Source of the DNA: Batillaria attramentaria
Taxonomy: Eukaryota > Mollusca > Gastropoda > Batillariidae
Length of the DNA stretch: 64,000 bases
Reading direction: 5' to 3'
Assembly (NCBI GenBank): GCA_018292915.2
Contig: JACVVK020000334.1
Coordinates: 1-64,000 of the forward strand
The notes below the pieces were generated by a model that saw only the letters and a program-made list of their open reading frames with translations, did no database searches and was not told the DNA's origin. Positions 30,607-39,960 of this stretch are shown here, in pieces (the stretch's first letter is position 1; each line of letters starts with the position of its first letter). Both the position numbers and the translations under genes were made by a program.

Positions 30607-32137
30607 CGGCAACAGTGTGTCTATCATACGGCACACGGTTCATGATGCAGGGCGGTACACAGTAAGTCTGGGTGTCAAGGTCACGGTATAGTGACGTCAC
30701 CACGCGTCTCCACTCATTCTCCAAAGTCTGTTGCGTAGACACTGAGCCTGAGGTGGTGACTGGTGTAGTAGTTACTGATGAGGTGGTGACTGGTGTAGAA
30801 GTTACTGATGAGGTGGTGACTGGTGTAGTAGTTCCTGGTGAGGTGGTGACCGGTGTAGTAGTTCCTGGTGAGGTGGTGACTGGTGTAGTAGCTGCTGGTG
30901 AGGTGGTGACTAGTGTAGTAGTTGCTGGTGAGGTGGTGACTGGTGTAGTAGATACTGGTGAGGTGGTGACTGGTGTAGTAGTTACTGGTGAGCTGGTGAC
31001 TTGTGTAGTAGTTGCTGGTGAGGTGGTGACTAGTGTAGTGGTTGCTGGTGAGGTGGTGACTGGTGTAGTAGTTACTGGTGAGCTGGTGACTTGTGTAGTA
31101 GTTGCTGGTGAGGTTGTGACTAGTGTAGTGGTTGCTGGTGAGGTGGTGACTGGTGTAGTAGTTGCTGGTGAGGTGGTGACTGGTGTAGTAGTTGCTGGTG
31201 AGGTGGTGACTGGTGTAGTAGTTGCTGGTGAGGTGGTGACTGGTGTAGTACGTACTGGTGAGGTGGTGACTGGTGTAGTAGTTACTGGTGAAGTGGTGAC
31301 TGATGTAGTAGGTACTGGTGAGGTGGTGACTGGTGAAGTAGTAGCTGGTGAGGTGGTCACTGGTGTATTAGTTTCTGGTGAGGTGGTCACTGGTGCAGTA
31401 GGTACTGGTGAGGTGGTGACTGGTGCAGTAGTTACTGGTGAGGTGGTGACTAGTGTAGTAGTTGCTGGTGAGGTGGTGACTAGTGTAGTAGTAGCTGGTG
31501 AGGTGGTGACTGGTGTAGTAGTAGCTGGTGAGGTGGTGACTGATGTAGTAGGTACTGGTGAGGTGGTGACTGATGTAGTAGGTACTGGTGAGGTGGTGAC
31601 TGGTGCAGTAGGTACTGGTGAGGTGGTGACTGGTGTAGCAGTTGCTGGTGATGTGGTGACCGGTGTAGCAGTTGCTGGTGAGGTGGTGACTGGTGTAGTA
31701 GTTGCTGGTGAGGTGGTGACTGATGTAGTAGTTACTGGTGAGCTGGTGACCGGTGTAGTAGTTACTGGTGAGGTGGTGACTGGTGTAGTAGTTGCTGGTG
31801 AGGTGGTGACTGGTGTTGTAGTTGCTGGTGAAGTGGTGACAAGGGCGGTCACTGCTGGTGATGTGGTGACAAGGGCAGTAACTGCTGGTGAGATGTTGAC
31901 AAGGGTGGTAACTGCTGGTGAGGTGATGACTGGTGTAGTAGTTACTGGTGAAGTGGTGACTGATGTAGAAGTTGCTGGTGAGGTGGTGAGAGGAGCGATG
32001 GCTGCTGGTGATGTGGTGACAAGGGCGGTAACTGCTGGTGAGGTGGTGACTGGGGAGTGGAGTGACGTGGAGCTGGTGACCGTGGCAGGGTGAGTGTTCC
32101 CTGGTTCAGGATCTGATGCTGGAAGTCTTTCCGACAT
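30607..32137 (-). pseudogene. paralogue 2 exon 1, 5' piece: expanded Thr-rich repeat
   Basis: Starts MSERLPASDPEPG with the same short N-terminus as paralogue 1, then about 43 ten-residue Thr/Ser/Pro units, more than twice those in paralogue 1, ending with the conserved TQQTLENEWRRVVTSLYRDL segment. The frame then runs into the transposon and stops. An out-of-frame ATG eight bases upstream is also present. Confidence 0.82.
30745..32060 (-). repeat. 30-bp coding minisatellite, about 43 units
   Basis: Same 30-bp unit as at 16630-17165, frame preserved throughout. Variation is mostly in residues 5-8 of each ten-residue unit, plus substitutions such as TGGTGA to TGATGA. Confidence 0.95.
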
Positions 32138-32254
32138 TTTGTCATGAACTCTTCCCGGTCACGGCGTCACGATTTGGCGGCTGGCGTGTGACGGATCCAG
32201 ACAACGTAACGACCTTGTGCACTGTCTGTGATAAATTATAAAGGTTTACAGTCA

Positions 32255-32296
32255 TGGGGGAGCCGGGGTGGTCGAATGGTAGAGCGTTGGACTTCC
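32255..32296 (+). mobile_element. SINE head fragment at a duplication breakpoint
   Basis: The SINE head GGGGGAGCCGGGGTGGTCGA runs as far as GGACTTC and then jumps into Thr-rich repeat sequence. The same SINE is complete at 32650-32825, so this is the truncated partner created by a tandem duplication. Confidence 0.85.
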
Positions 32297-32532
32297 GGTG
32301 TAGTAGTTACTGGTGAAGTGGTGAGAGGAGCGATGGCTGCTGGTAATGTGGTGACAAGGGCGGTAACTGCTGGTGAGGTGGTGATAAGGGCGGTAAGTGC
32401 TGGTGAGTTGGTGACAAGGGTGGTTACTGCTGGTGAGGTGGTGACTGGGGAGAGGAGTGACGTGGAGCTGGTGACCGTGAGAGGGTGAGTGTTCCCTGGT
32501 CCAGGATCTGATGTTGGAGGTCTTTCCGACAT
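32297..32532 (-). pseudogene. extra truncated copy of exon 1 N-terminus (about 78 codons)
   Basis: Minus-strand frame MSERPPTSDPGPG followed by seven to eight Thr-rich units, then reading into the SINE fragment. It duplicates the first part of paralogue 2 exon 1 with its upstream flank (GTCACGGCGTCACGATTTGG occurs in both). Without NERD and helicase exons of its own it is a partial gene copy, or an alternative first exon if spliced to downstream exons; no donor is obvious. Confidence 0.75.
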
Positions 32533-32649
32533 TTTGTCACGAACTCTTTCCGGTCACGGCGTCACGATTTGGCGGCTGGTGTGTGACGAATCTAGACAAC
32601 GTGACGACGTTGTGCACTGTCTGTGATAAATTATAAAGGTTTACAATCA

Positions 32650-32825
32650 TGGGGGAGCCGGGGTGGTCGAATGGTAGAGCGGTGGACTTCTAATGCTCGG
32701 GTCGTGAGTTCGATCCCGGCTGGGGCCAAATATTTGTGCTGGCTTTTTCATCGTTGCCCCGTCTTTGATATCACCCTATGTGGCGGAAAAGGACGTTAAA
32801 CCCCCAAACACCCACCCACCTACCC
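32650..32825 (+). mobile_element. tRNA-derived SINE with 11-bp target duplication
   Basis: Complete copy between GTTTACAATCA at 32639-32649 and 32826-32836. The head carries GGGTGGTCGAATGGTAGAGC and a GGTCGTGAGTTCGATCCC B-box that is closer to the canonical form than in other copies. Confidence 0.9.
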
Positions 32826-33175
32826 GTTTACAATCAGACTGAGTGACAGAGTCACGTGGTTAAGACAGATTCCTCCTGAATTTGTGTGCCACGAGAGCCG
32901 CTGTTTGGGTGACACATGTTCTTCATGTGTGGACGACAAACTGTCAGTTGTTGTGATGTGGATATTGTCACGGTCAGACTCTCTGCTCAATGTCGCTATG
33001 TACTTATGTGTCAACGTGGAGACAGAAACATGTACACAATAATACAACAACAGACGGTCAGTTGTTTACAGACATGGCACAAGCACAGTTACAGCAGCCT
33101 TGTATACAAGTCAGTCATAAGCACCAGTTTCCATCTGTAACAGGAAATACTGAAAAGATCACACAGGACTTTGTG

Positions 33176-33275
33176 CAGATATTGTACTTCCTTTATGAAA
33201 CAAGCACGACATATCAACCCGTTATTACTGGAGAGACCAGATGTCGTGCTTGTTTCATGAAGGAAGTACAATATC
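33176..33275. repeat. imperfect palindrome, about 37-bp arms
   Basis: CAGATATTGTACTTCCTTTA and the following AACAAGCACGACAT are repeated inverted after a spacer of about 26 bp. Related GAAGGAAGTACAATATCT pieces occur near 38635 and 5215. It could form a hairpin or be a small MITE. Confidence 0.6.
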
Positions 33276-33299
33276 TGTCTATCTATCACAGTCACATGA

Positions 33300-33379
33300 C
33301 CAGCCGGCGTAGGCCAAACTTTAATATTCGTGCTCGTCTTTTTCTCGTTGCCTCGTCTGATAGCATCCATTCGTGGTGG
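33300..33379 (+). mobile_element. SINE, 5' piece, interrupted by the LTR retrotransposon
   Basis: GCTCGTCTTTTTCTCGTTGC and CATTCGTGGTGG match the SINE body. The missing tail, GGAAAGGACGTTAAACTCCC, continues after the LTR element at 38542-38580. The head is degraded. This SINE was the target of the LTR insertion. Confidence 0.75.
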
Positions 33380-33693
33380 TGTTGTAGAGATCGCGAAAAG
33401 TCACTGCATTTCGATGGAAATTTCTAGACCATCCCAGAACATGCGAGTGCAGTAACGTCAGTAGATTACGTAACCCAGGAAAGATTCCGTACTTGCCAGT
33501 ATGTTGTAGAATGTTCTAGATCTGACCTGTTAGTATATAAGCGGCACTGCACAGCGTTCTGGGTTCTTCCTCTTTCATGAGTTTGTTCTTGCGCATCTTC
33601 TGTTAATAAAGTATTGGAGTTCTAGCCTGTTGTATCCCGTGTCTTCTCTGCGAGTGCACCGAGAGAGCGACATAGCAGGAGAAAAATACAACA
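33380..33693 (+). repeat. 5' LTR
   Basis: Begins TGTTGTAGAGATCGCG, ends AAAAATACAACA. It contains a TATA box (TATATAAG at about 33535) and a polyadenylation signal AATAAA at 33605-33610, giving a plausible U3-R-U5 layout. The single difference from the 3' LTR is CTAG here against CCAG there, near 33623. Confidence 0.95.
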
Positions 33694-33701
33694 GAAATAT
33701 T

Positions 33702-33723
33702 TGGCGTCGCCGACAGGATTCGA
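33702..33723 (+). promoter_or_regulatory. primer-binding site, complementary to a tRNA-Ser-like 3' end
   Basis: Eight bases after the LTR, TGGCGTCGCCGACAGGATTC begins a match to a tRNA 3' end: CCA, an acceptor strand, and a T-arm of the form GGTTCGAATCCTG. Serine tRNAs of animals end in this style. Identity of the tRNA is inference from recalled tRNA features. Confidence 0.65.
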
Positions 33724-33829
33724 CATTGATCTACCTACGAAGGGACAGTACTCTCCAGTACTCAAGAAACTCCAACTACAGAAGTTGCACCCCTTCAACT
33801 GTTGCAGCAGCGAAAATTTACGACTGACC

Positions 33830-36800
33830 ATGGCAGAGACAGCGGAGCTGATAAAATTGCTTAGAGAGCAATTAGAACAGCAGAAGGAACAGATGAAGAT
33901 TCAAATGGAACAGCAGAAGGAACAAATGGAACAGCAGAAGGAACAGATGAAGATTCAAGCAAAGCAGCATGAAGAAGAATTAGCAGTTCAAAGAGAGCAG
34001 ATGGGTGCGTTGATGAAGATGATTCAAGTTCAGACACCGACTGGGGATTCCAGCGCAAGTACCCGTCCTCACACTTCTACTGTTTCGACCGCCGCTATTC
34101 CACCTTTCGCTGCCTTTGATTCCACTTCAGAACTGTGGCCTGATTACTGGTCAAGATTCTGCACATTTCTTGTCGCCAACGCCGTTCCTGACGACCGCAA
34201 GGCTCAAGTCTTCCTCACCAATCAGACTCCGGCTGTCTACAAGCAACTGGCAAATCTGGCTGCTCAACAGAATCCAAAAACGGACATCAACAGCCTGACG
34301 ATGGACCAAATTGTCAAGTTCATGAAAGAACAATTTGACCCAAAACTGTTCATAGTGCGAGAACGTTTCAAGTTCTGGAGCAACATGGAACGGAAGCCAG
34401 GCGAAACACTCCAGGAGCTGGCAGCCCGTATACGTCAAGACGCGGCTACCTGTGACTTTCCTTCGATCCAAGATCCACAAGATGAAGCTCTTAGGCAGAG
34501 ATTCATATGTTCTGTCAACAACAAAGCTGTCTTGAAGGCTCTTTTCAAGGTCAAGGATACCGAGTTGGATTTTGCCAAGGCTGTCAAGATCGCCATAGAG
34601 ACTGAAGACGCGGCAAAGGTGGCCAAGGAAACTGTCTACGGTTCCAAGCCTAGGCCGGTCAACAAAGTCAAGATGAACAACAAAGGGGGTCGACCAAAGA
34701 ACCACCAGCAGTCTAACTCCACGACCAGCGATTCAACAAAGTGCTATAGGTGTGGAAAGGCTCATAAAGCAACAGACTGCTACTACAAAGACTCCAAATG
34801 CAACTTCTGTCAGAAGATAGGACATTTGGAGGCTGTTTGCAGGAAAAAGCTGCATCAACAGCAACAAGGGGGACGACATCCTGCAAAATCTTCAGTAAAA
34901 AGTATCACAAAAGCAGAGCTCGTCAAAGCCATCCTCGGCGAAGTTCCCCAAGATACTCCTAGGTTGGACGTTCCAGTCACAATCCAGGATCAACAGTTCA
35001 CGATGGAGCTGGACACTGCAACCACGGGAAATTTTGTTTCTGTGCCAGTCTGGAAACAACTGGGAAAACCGAAGCTGGATGACGTCACACATCGGTACGA
35101 GTCTGCCAGCAAGCACGACCTACCCGTGTTGGGCACCTTCATGGGCCAGACTAAGGACCCAGTGACTGGTAAACAGAGCTCCATTCCCTACATCGTCACC
35201 AAGATCCCTGATCTCAACCTACTTGGACGAAACGCGATCCAGGCTCTGGGAATTTCAGTGGACAATGCCCTTGGACTGAAGAGCATAGAGAGTCAAGTCA
35301 AGAGCGAGGGTGCAAAAGAATCGCATCCGAAGACCTCCAGCACAACTTATGCTTCTCTTCAGAAGGATTGTCACACTCTCTGCGACAAGTTCCCAGATCT
35401 CTTCAAGGAAGAATTGGGATGTCTGAAGGATTTTGAGCTGGAAGTAAAGTTCAAGTCCGACGCGAAGCCGGTTTTTCACAAGGCAAGGCCGGTTCCGTTC
35501 GCTCTTCGTGATGACCTGACGAAAGGCTACGAAGAAGGCATCGCCAAAGGAGTCTGGAAGCCAGTCCAGTTCAACGACTATGGAACACCAGTGGTTCCAA
35601 TTCGTAAGACAAACAGTGCAGGCGCCCTGAAGCCAAAACTGCGGATCTGTGGTGACTACTCAGTTGGGATCAACGATCAACTTGCTGATCACCGTCACCC
35701 AATGCCTCTCCCAGAGGAACTGATGCAAAAGCTGGGAGGAGGATTCGGTTACACGAAGATCGACCTCGCTGATGCCTACAACCAGATCAAGCTGGCACCA
35801 GAAAGTCAACGCAGACTAGCCCTCAGCACTCACCGCGGGGTACTTCTGCAACAACGACTACCTTTCGGAATCAAGTCAGCACCTGGTTATTTTCAGGAGA
35901 TCATGGAAAATCTGACCAGTGATCTGCCTGGAGTTGCCGTCTTCCAAGACGACATACTCACCAGCAGGAAGGATGCCAAAGATCATCTGAGCAACCTGGA
36001 GCGACTACTCACGCGTCTGAACGACAACGGACTCAGATGCCGTCGTGAAAAATGCCTGTTTGCTCAACCCAGTGTGGAATACCTTGGACACACTCTATCG
36101 GCTGAAGGAATCTCCAAAGGATCCAAAGTCGAGGCAGTCTTGAAGATGCCACCACCTACGGATGTCTCAAGCTTGAAGTCTTTTCTGGGCTCAGTACAAT
36201 TCTACGGGAAATTCATCCCAAACCTGGCTACTATGGCAGAGCCGCTCTACCGCCTGACAAAGAAGGCAAATCCCTGGAAGTGGGGAGAAGAGGAACAAGC
36301 AGCTTTTGAACAGCTGAAGAATGTGCTTTCCTCTGATCAAGTCCTTGTACACTTCGACCCAGAAAAGCCTGTGGGGCTGGCTTGTGACGCATCCAACGTT
36401 GGAATTGGAGCAGTACTGTTTCATCGCTATCCGGATGGAAGCGAGCGCCCAATTGCCAATGTGTCCAAGACTCTTACAGCTGCAGAAAGAAACTACAGCC
36501 AAATCCACAAGGAAGCCCTAGCCATCATTTATGGTCTGCGGAAATTCTACCAGTATCTGTACGGACGACAGTTCATACTGGTGACTGATCACAAGCCCCT
36601 GACGGCGCTGTTCGGACCAAAGAAAGGGACACCACTTCTTGCAGCTAACAGACTAGCTCGGTGGGCCCTATGGCTGAACCAGTTCGACTACACGATCGAG
36701 TACCGGAAAACTGCAGATCACGGCAATGCAGATGCCCTCAGTCGCTTGCCTTTTGGAGACGACATCGACTATGACAGGGAGGAGAGTGGGGAAGACACGG

Positions 36801-38188
36801 ACATGGTGTGCGCCATCCGAGTTCTCAGTCTTCAAGTCAAACCCTTCGACTCCAACATCCTTCGTCAAGAGTCAGGCAAAGATCCAGTGATAGCTACAGT
36901 GATGCGCTACGTGCGCGAAGGGTGGCCGCTGAAGCACGCTGAGATCAACGAAGAAGTCAGAAAGTTCCAGAAGTTGTCAGATTCTCTCAGTATCTGCCAC
37001 GGATGCCTCATCTATGGTACAAGAGTTGTGATTCCACAAAGCCTGCAGCCCAAGATCCTTGATCTTCTGCACATCGGACACTTCGGCATGGAACGCATGA
37101 AGCAGTTGGCAAGAACTGCAGTATACTGGCCCGGTATCGACGCTGCAATAGAGATGACGAGTCGACGATGTGACTCATGCGGCGAACATCAAAACAAGCC
37201 ATCCAAACCACCAGTTCATCCCTGGATGTTACCAGAGAAGCCATGGAGCCGAGTTCACTTGGACCACGCCATCAACTTCATGGGCACCAACTGGCTGGTG
37301 ATCACGGATGCTTACTCTAAGTACCCATGCATCCACCCAACGTCATCCACGTCCACTAGAGCTACTCTAGACCTGCTGGAAGAAGACTTCGCTCACTTCG
37401 GATACCCACACACGTTGGTCTCCGACAATGCAACCACCTTTGTTTCTGAAGAGTTCCAGAGCTGGTGCAAGGAACGTGGGATCACGCACCTGACAGGAGC
37501 GCCCTATCATCCTGCTACCAATGGAGCTGCAGAACGGCTGGTGCAGACTTTCAAGCAAGCTCTCAGGAAGTCTTCTCTGCCCCCGAAGCGAGCACTTCAA
37601 GAGTTTCTGATGCAGTACCGGAGAATGCCAACATCCTGCGGATTCTCTCCGAGTGAACTCTTGATGTCCAGGCAGATTCGGACAAGGATCGACACTTTGC
37701 TTCCCTCGCCAGCACACATAGCTCAGGGCAAGCAATCCAAGGAGGCATCTAAAACACATTTGACTCCAGACTCTGGAGGTGTCGCCAAGGTGACCAGGCA
37801 ATACAAGGCTGGAGATCCAGTATACGCACTGTACTATGGACCTCACCATGCCAAGCACCCCAGATGGGTACCAGCAGTGGTCAAGAAGTCTACGGGTACT
37901 CGCTGCTTCAACGTCAAGGTAGTTCCTCGTGGCCCAGTTTGGAGACGACACTGGGAACAGTTGCGCCCACGTTACGCTTCTGAAGAGGACAACGAACCTG
38001 GTGATACAGCAGAAGCCTCTGAGCTCCCGATCGACCATCCCATGGAGATTCTGGAGAACGTGCCAGCGACACAGAACCAGAGCAGACCACGACTGCCCAG
38101 GACCAAGCCACCTGTTCCCGAGTATGGTCCAGACAACCCCAGACGATCCAAAAGAACACCAAAACCCAGAGACAGACTTTGTTGTTGA
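33830..38188 (+). CDS. gag-pol polyprotein of the LTR retrotransposon, 1452 residues
   Basis: I take the ATG at 33830 (MAETAELIKLL); the frame is open upstream into the primer-binding site. A Gln/Glu-rich coiled coil is followed by a gag core, two CCHC knuckles (about residues 305-318 and 324-337), a protease with LDTAT at about 395 (Ala where the usual motif has Gly), reverse transcriptase with catalytic FQDD at about 705-708, RNase H with ACDASN and TDHKPL, and integrase with an HHCC finger and a D, D-35-E triad (DHAIN, SDNATTF, NGAAERL). Gag and pol share one frame with no shift. No env frame. It copies RNA to DNA and inserts it. Confidence 0.96.
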   Translation: MAETAELIKLLREQLEQQKEQMKIQMEQQKEQMEQQKEQMKIQAKQHEEELAVQREQMGALMKMIQVQTPTGDSSASTRPHTSTVSTAAIPPFAAFDSTSELWPDYWSRFCTFLVANAVPDDRKAQVFLTNQTPAVYKQLANLAAQQNPKTDINSLTMDQIVKFMKEQFDPKLFIVRERFKFWSNMERKPGETLQELAARIRQDAATCDFPSIQDPQDEALRQRFICSVNNKAVLKALFKVKDTELDFAKAVKIAIETEDAAKVAKETVYGSKPRPVNKVKMNNKGGRPKNHQQSNSTTSDSTKCYRCGKAHKATDCYYKDSKCNFCQKIGHLEAVCRKKLHQQQQGGRHPAKSSVKSITKAELVKAILGEVPQDTPRLDVPVTIQDQQFTMELDTATTGNFVSVPVWKQLGKPKLDDVTHRYESASKHDLPVLGTFMGQTKDPVTGKQSSIPYIVTKIPDLNLLGRNAIQALGISVDNALGLKSIESQVKSEGAKESHPKTSSTTYASLQKDCHTLCDKFPDLFKEELGCLKDFELEVKFKSDAKPVFHKARPVPFALRDDLTKGYEEGIAKGVWKPVQFNDYGTPVVPIRKTNSAGALKPKLRICGDYSVGINDQLADHRHPMPLPEELMQKLGGGFGYTKIDLADAYNQIKLAPESQRRLALSTHRGVLLQQRLPFGIKSAPGYFQEIMENLTSDLPGVAVFQDDILTSRKDAKDHLSNLERLLTRLNDNGLRCRREKCLFAQPSVEYLGHTLSAEGISKGSKVEAVLKMPPPTDVSSLKSFLGSVQFYGKFIPNLATMAEPLYRLTKKANPWKWGEEEQAAFEQLKNVLSSDQVLVHFDPEKPVGLACDASNVGIGAVLFHRYPDGSERPIANVSKTLTAAERNYSQIHKEALAIIYGLRKFYQYLYGRQFILVTDHKPLTALFGPKKGTPLLAANRLARWALWLNQFDYTIEYRKTADHGNADALSRLPFGDDIDYDREESGEDTDMVCAIRVLSLQVKPFDSNILRQESGKDPVIATVMRYVREGWPLKHAEINEEVRKFQKLSDSLSICHGCLIYGTRVVIPQSLQPKILDLLHIGHFGMERMKQLARTAVYWPGIDAAIEMTSRRCDSCGEHQNKPSKPPVHPWMLPEKPWSRVHLDHAINFMGTNWLVITDAYSKYPCIHPTSSTSTRATLDLLEEDFAHFGYPHTLVSDNATTFVSEEFQSWCKERGITHLTGAPYHPATNGAAERLVQTFKQALRKSSLPPKRALQEFLMQYRRMPTSCGFSPSELLMSRQIRTRIDTLLPSPAHIAQGKQSKEASKTHLTPDSGGVAKVTRQYKAGDPVYALYYGPHHAKHPRWVPAVVKKSTGTRCFNVKVVPRGPVWRRHWEQLRPRYASEEDNEPGDTAEASELPIDHPMEILENVPATQNQSRPRLPRTKPPVPEYGPDNPRRSKRTPKPRDRLCC

Positions 38189-38210
38189 AGTTTGTTGTGA
38201 AACAACAATT

Positions 38211-38222
38211 TTGGTAGGGAGG
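38211..38222 (+). promoter_or_regulatory. polypurine tract
   Basis: TTGGTAGGGAGG lies directly before the 3' LTR, the place and composition expected for the plus-strand primer. Confidence 0.75.
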
Positions 38223-38536
38223 TGTTGTAGAGATCGCGAAAAGTCACTGCATTTCGATGGAAATTTCTAGACCATCCCAGAACATGCGAGTGCAGTAACG
38301 TCAGTAGATTACGTAACCCAGGAAAGATTCCGTACTTGCCAGTATGTTGTAGAATGTTCTAGATCTGACCTGTTAGTATATAAGCGGCACTGCACAGCGT
38401 TCTGGGTTCTTCCTCTTTCATGAGTTTGTTCTTGCGCATCTTCTGTTAATAAAGTATTGGAGTTCCAGCCTGTTGTATCCCGTGTCTTCTCTGCGAGTGC
38501 ACCGAGAGAGCGACATAGCAGGAGAAAAATACAACA
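38223..38536 (+). repeat. 3' LTR
   Basis: 314 bp, 313 identical to the 5' LTR. Followed by the GGTGG target repeat and the rest of the interrupted SINE. Confidence 0.95.
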
Positions 38537-38541
38537 GGTGG

Positions 38542-38580
38542 GAAAGGACGTTAAACTCCCAACCATCCATTCACCGTCCT
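38542..38580 (+). mobile_element. SINE, 3' piece, after the LTR retrotransposon
   Basis: GAAAGGACGTTAAACTCCCA is the SINE tail that continues the piece at 33300-33379. Confidence 0.8.
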
Positions 38581-38739
38581 CTAAGTGCTCTGACCAGACC
38601 AGTCAACTCGTTATTACTGGAGAGCGATATGAGCGAAGGAAGTACAATATCTACATACAGTCCTGTGACTAGACCAGTCAACTCGTTATCATTGGAGACC
38701 GATATGTCGTGCTTGATTCCTTCGCCACACACACACACA

Positions 38740-39400
38740 CACACACACACATGCACGCACGTGCGCACACGCATTTTCATGTGTGTGTATCCCTGACTGT
38801 GTAAGTAGTGAAATTATAGCGATATTAGTTTGCTTTTTTCTTTAATTGATCTACAGAGAGATAATGTTAATGACATAATCCTAGGAAGTACCTGACGTGT
38901 TAGGATTTGATAGGAACAATATCGAGTCCGTACCGCTGATTAGATCAGAAATATCACATGTCGTATCAGTCATGTAATACATACAATTGTGTCAGTACTA
39001 CTATAGCTGCTAACAGACATTCGAATTTCTCTTTACCTTCATGGACATCAGACATCAGACATCATCAGACATCACCAGACATCAGACATCATCAGACATC
39101 AGACATCATCAGGTGGAAGAGGACTGACCAACGCGTCTCCCTCTAACCGTCATCTGTAGGGGACGAATGTCGATGACAATATGGCGTGCTTGTTGCACGA
39201 AGGAAGTAAAATCTATCTCCACTCATTCGTCTGATTAGACCCGTGAATTTGAAGTTGTTGAGATAACGGCCGATACGTCACTAGCAACAGGGGTCAGAGG
39301 TCAGCTTGTGCAAACCATGCACAGTAAAACACTACAGATAAGATTGATCCAAGTTTGTACGAGACGTGTGTTTAGCAGGTCGGGTGCCTACAGTAATAGC
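38740..39400. repeat. segmental duplicate of 4740-5400
   Basis: Matches the region downstream of paralogue 1, including the CATCAGA microsatellite, with fewer repeat units. It ends near GTCGGGTGCCTACAGTAA, where the two copies part. Confidence 0.85.
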
Positions 39401-39404
39401 TAGG

Positions 39405-39600
39405 GTGAGTGGTGCTCTGATAGGCAGCGCGACTGAACGGCCGTCAGCAATGCCACGGCGATGAAGCGTGGGTTCGAGCCCAGGTCGAGCTTGTGATATA
39501 TGATACCGGTTATTCCTGGCTGCCGGAATTCTCAACGGTGATTTCTCTCTGGGTTATCCGGCTTTCCTTCCCCACCAAAAATGTAAAAAAGATGGCCACC
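39405..39600 (+). mobile_element. second tRNA-derived SINE family
   Basis: A tRNA-like head with GTGGTGCTCTGATAGGCAGC and a perfect-looking B-box (GTGGGTTCGAGCCCAGG), then a body ending TCCGGCTTTCCTTCCCCACC, a conserved SINE 3' module. Different from the GAGCCGGGG family. Borders are approximate. Confidence 0.5.
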
Positions 39601-39671
39601 AGCCCAATGTGTTTCCATTTCATCACCTGCTGTCGTCACGGTCGTTCTTTTGTAATGCCATGTATTCGGGA

Positions 39672-39732
<61 letters not shown>

Positions 39733-39960
39733 CTCTCTCTCTCTGAATGGAAACAACTGACCGGGCTTGTCAGACCAATCTTAGTTTTGGAAGAGAGACG
39801 TCAAGTTGTTTTCTTTCAAATTAATCTATGACGTTTTTCCTCACTGGTATGGCGCATACATTTGACGTAATAATTTTGATACAATTCTTGCAATGAAAGC
39901 AGCCCCATGAAAATTGAAGTGTTGCTGCTGCGCGGTGTAAGATCGAATTAATGCCGGTTC
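39585..39960. repeat. dispersed repeat shared with 62221-62580
   Basis: GATGGCCACCAGCCCAAT, CTGTCGTCACGGTCGTTCTT, an AC/CT microsatellite (39677-39741) and the following GGAAGAGAGACGTCAAGTTG and GAAAATTGAAGTGTTGCTGC blocks recur at 62221-62580. An inverted piece of the first block is at 58610-58655. Probably a mobile element; type not assigned. Confidence 0.7.

Larger units (their letters stand above)
21122..32137 (-). pseudogene. NERD nuclease-SF1 helicase gene, paralogue 2, exon 1 split by a transposon
   Basis: Exons: 5 (21122-21567), 4 (22046-22410), 3 (25962-26450), 2 (27631-27833), and exon 1 in two pieces (28122-28870 and 30607-32137). Exons 2-5 are open and keep all splice sites and phases. 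A 1736-bp element with a 6-bp target duplication sits inside exon 1 and brings a stop soon after the junction. The exon lengths without the element and one duplicate total a multiple of three, so the disruption is the only visible lesion. A splice that removes the insert, or a separate downstream start, cannot be excluded from sequence, so calling it a pseudogene is tentative. Confidence 0.75.
33380..38536 (+). mobile_element. intact Ty3/Gypsy (Metaviridae) LTR retrotransposon, probably Mag-like
   Basis: LTRs at 33380-33693 and 38223-38536, each 314 bp, TG...CA ends, one mismatch between them. A 5-bp target duplication GGTGG lies at 33375-33379 and 38537-38541. A primer-binding site, a single gag-pol frame and a polypurine tract are in the expected order. 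Domain order protease-RT-RNase H-integrase defines Ty3/Gypsy. The near-identical LTRs and unbroken frame point to a very recent insertion. Confidence 0.95.

Noticed and set aside
30672..32093. 473-codon plus-strand frame, Val/Gly/Thr repeat
   Set aside because: It is the complement of the 30-bp coding repeat in exon 1. The minus strand has the conserved start, NERD domain and splice sites; the plus strand has none.
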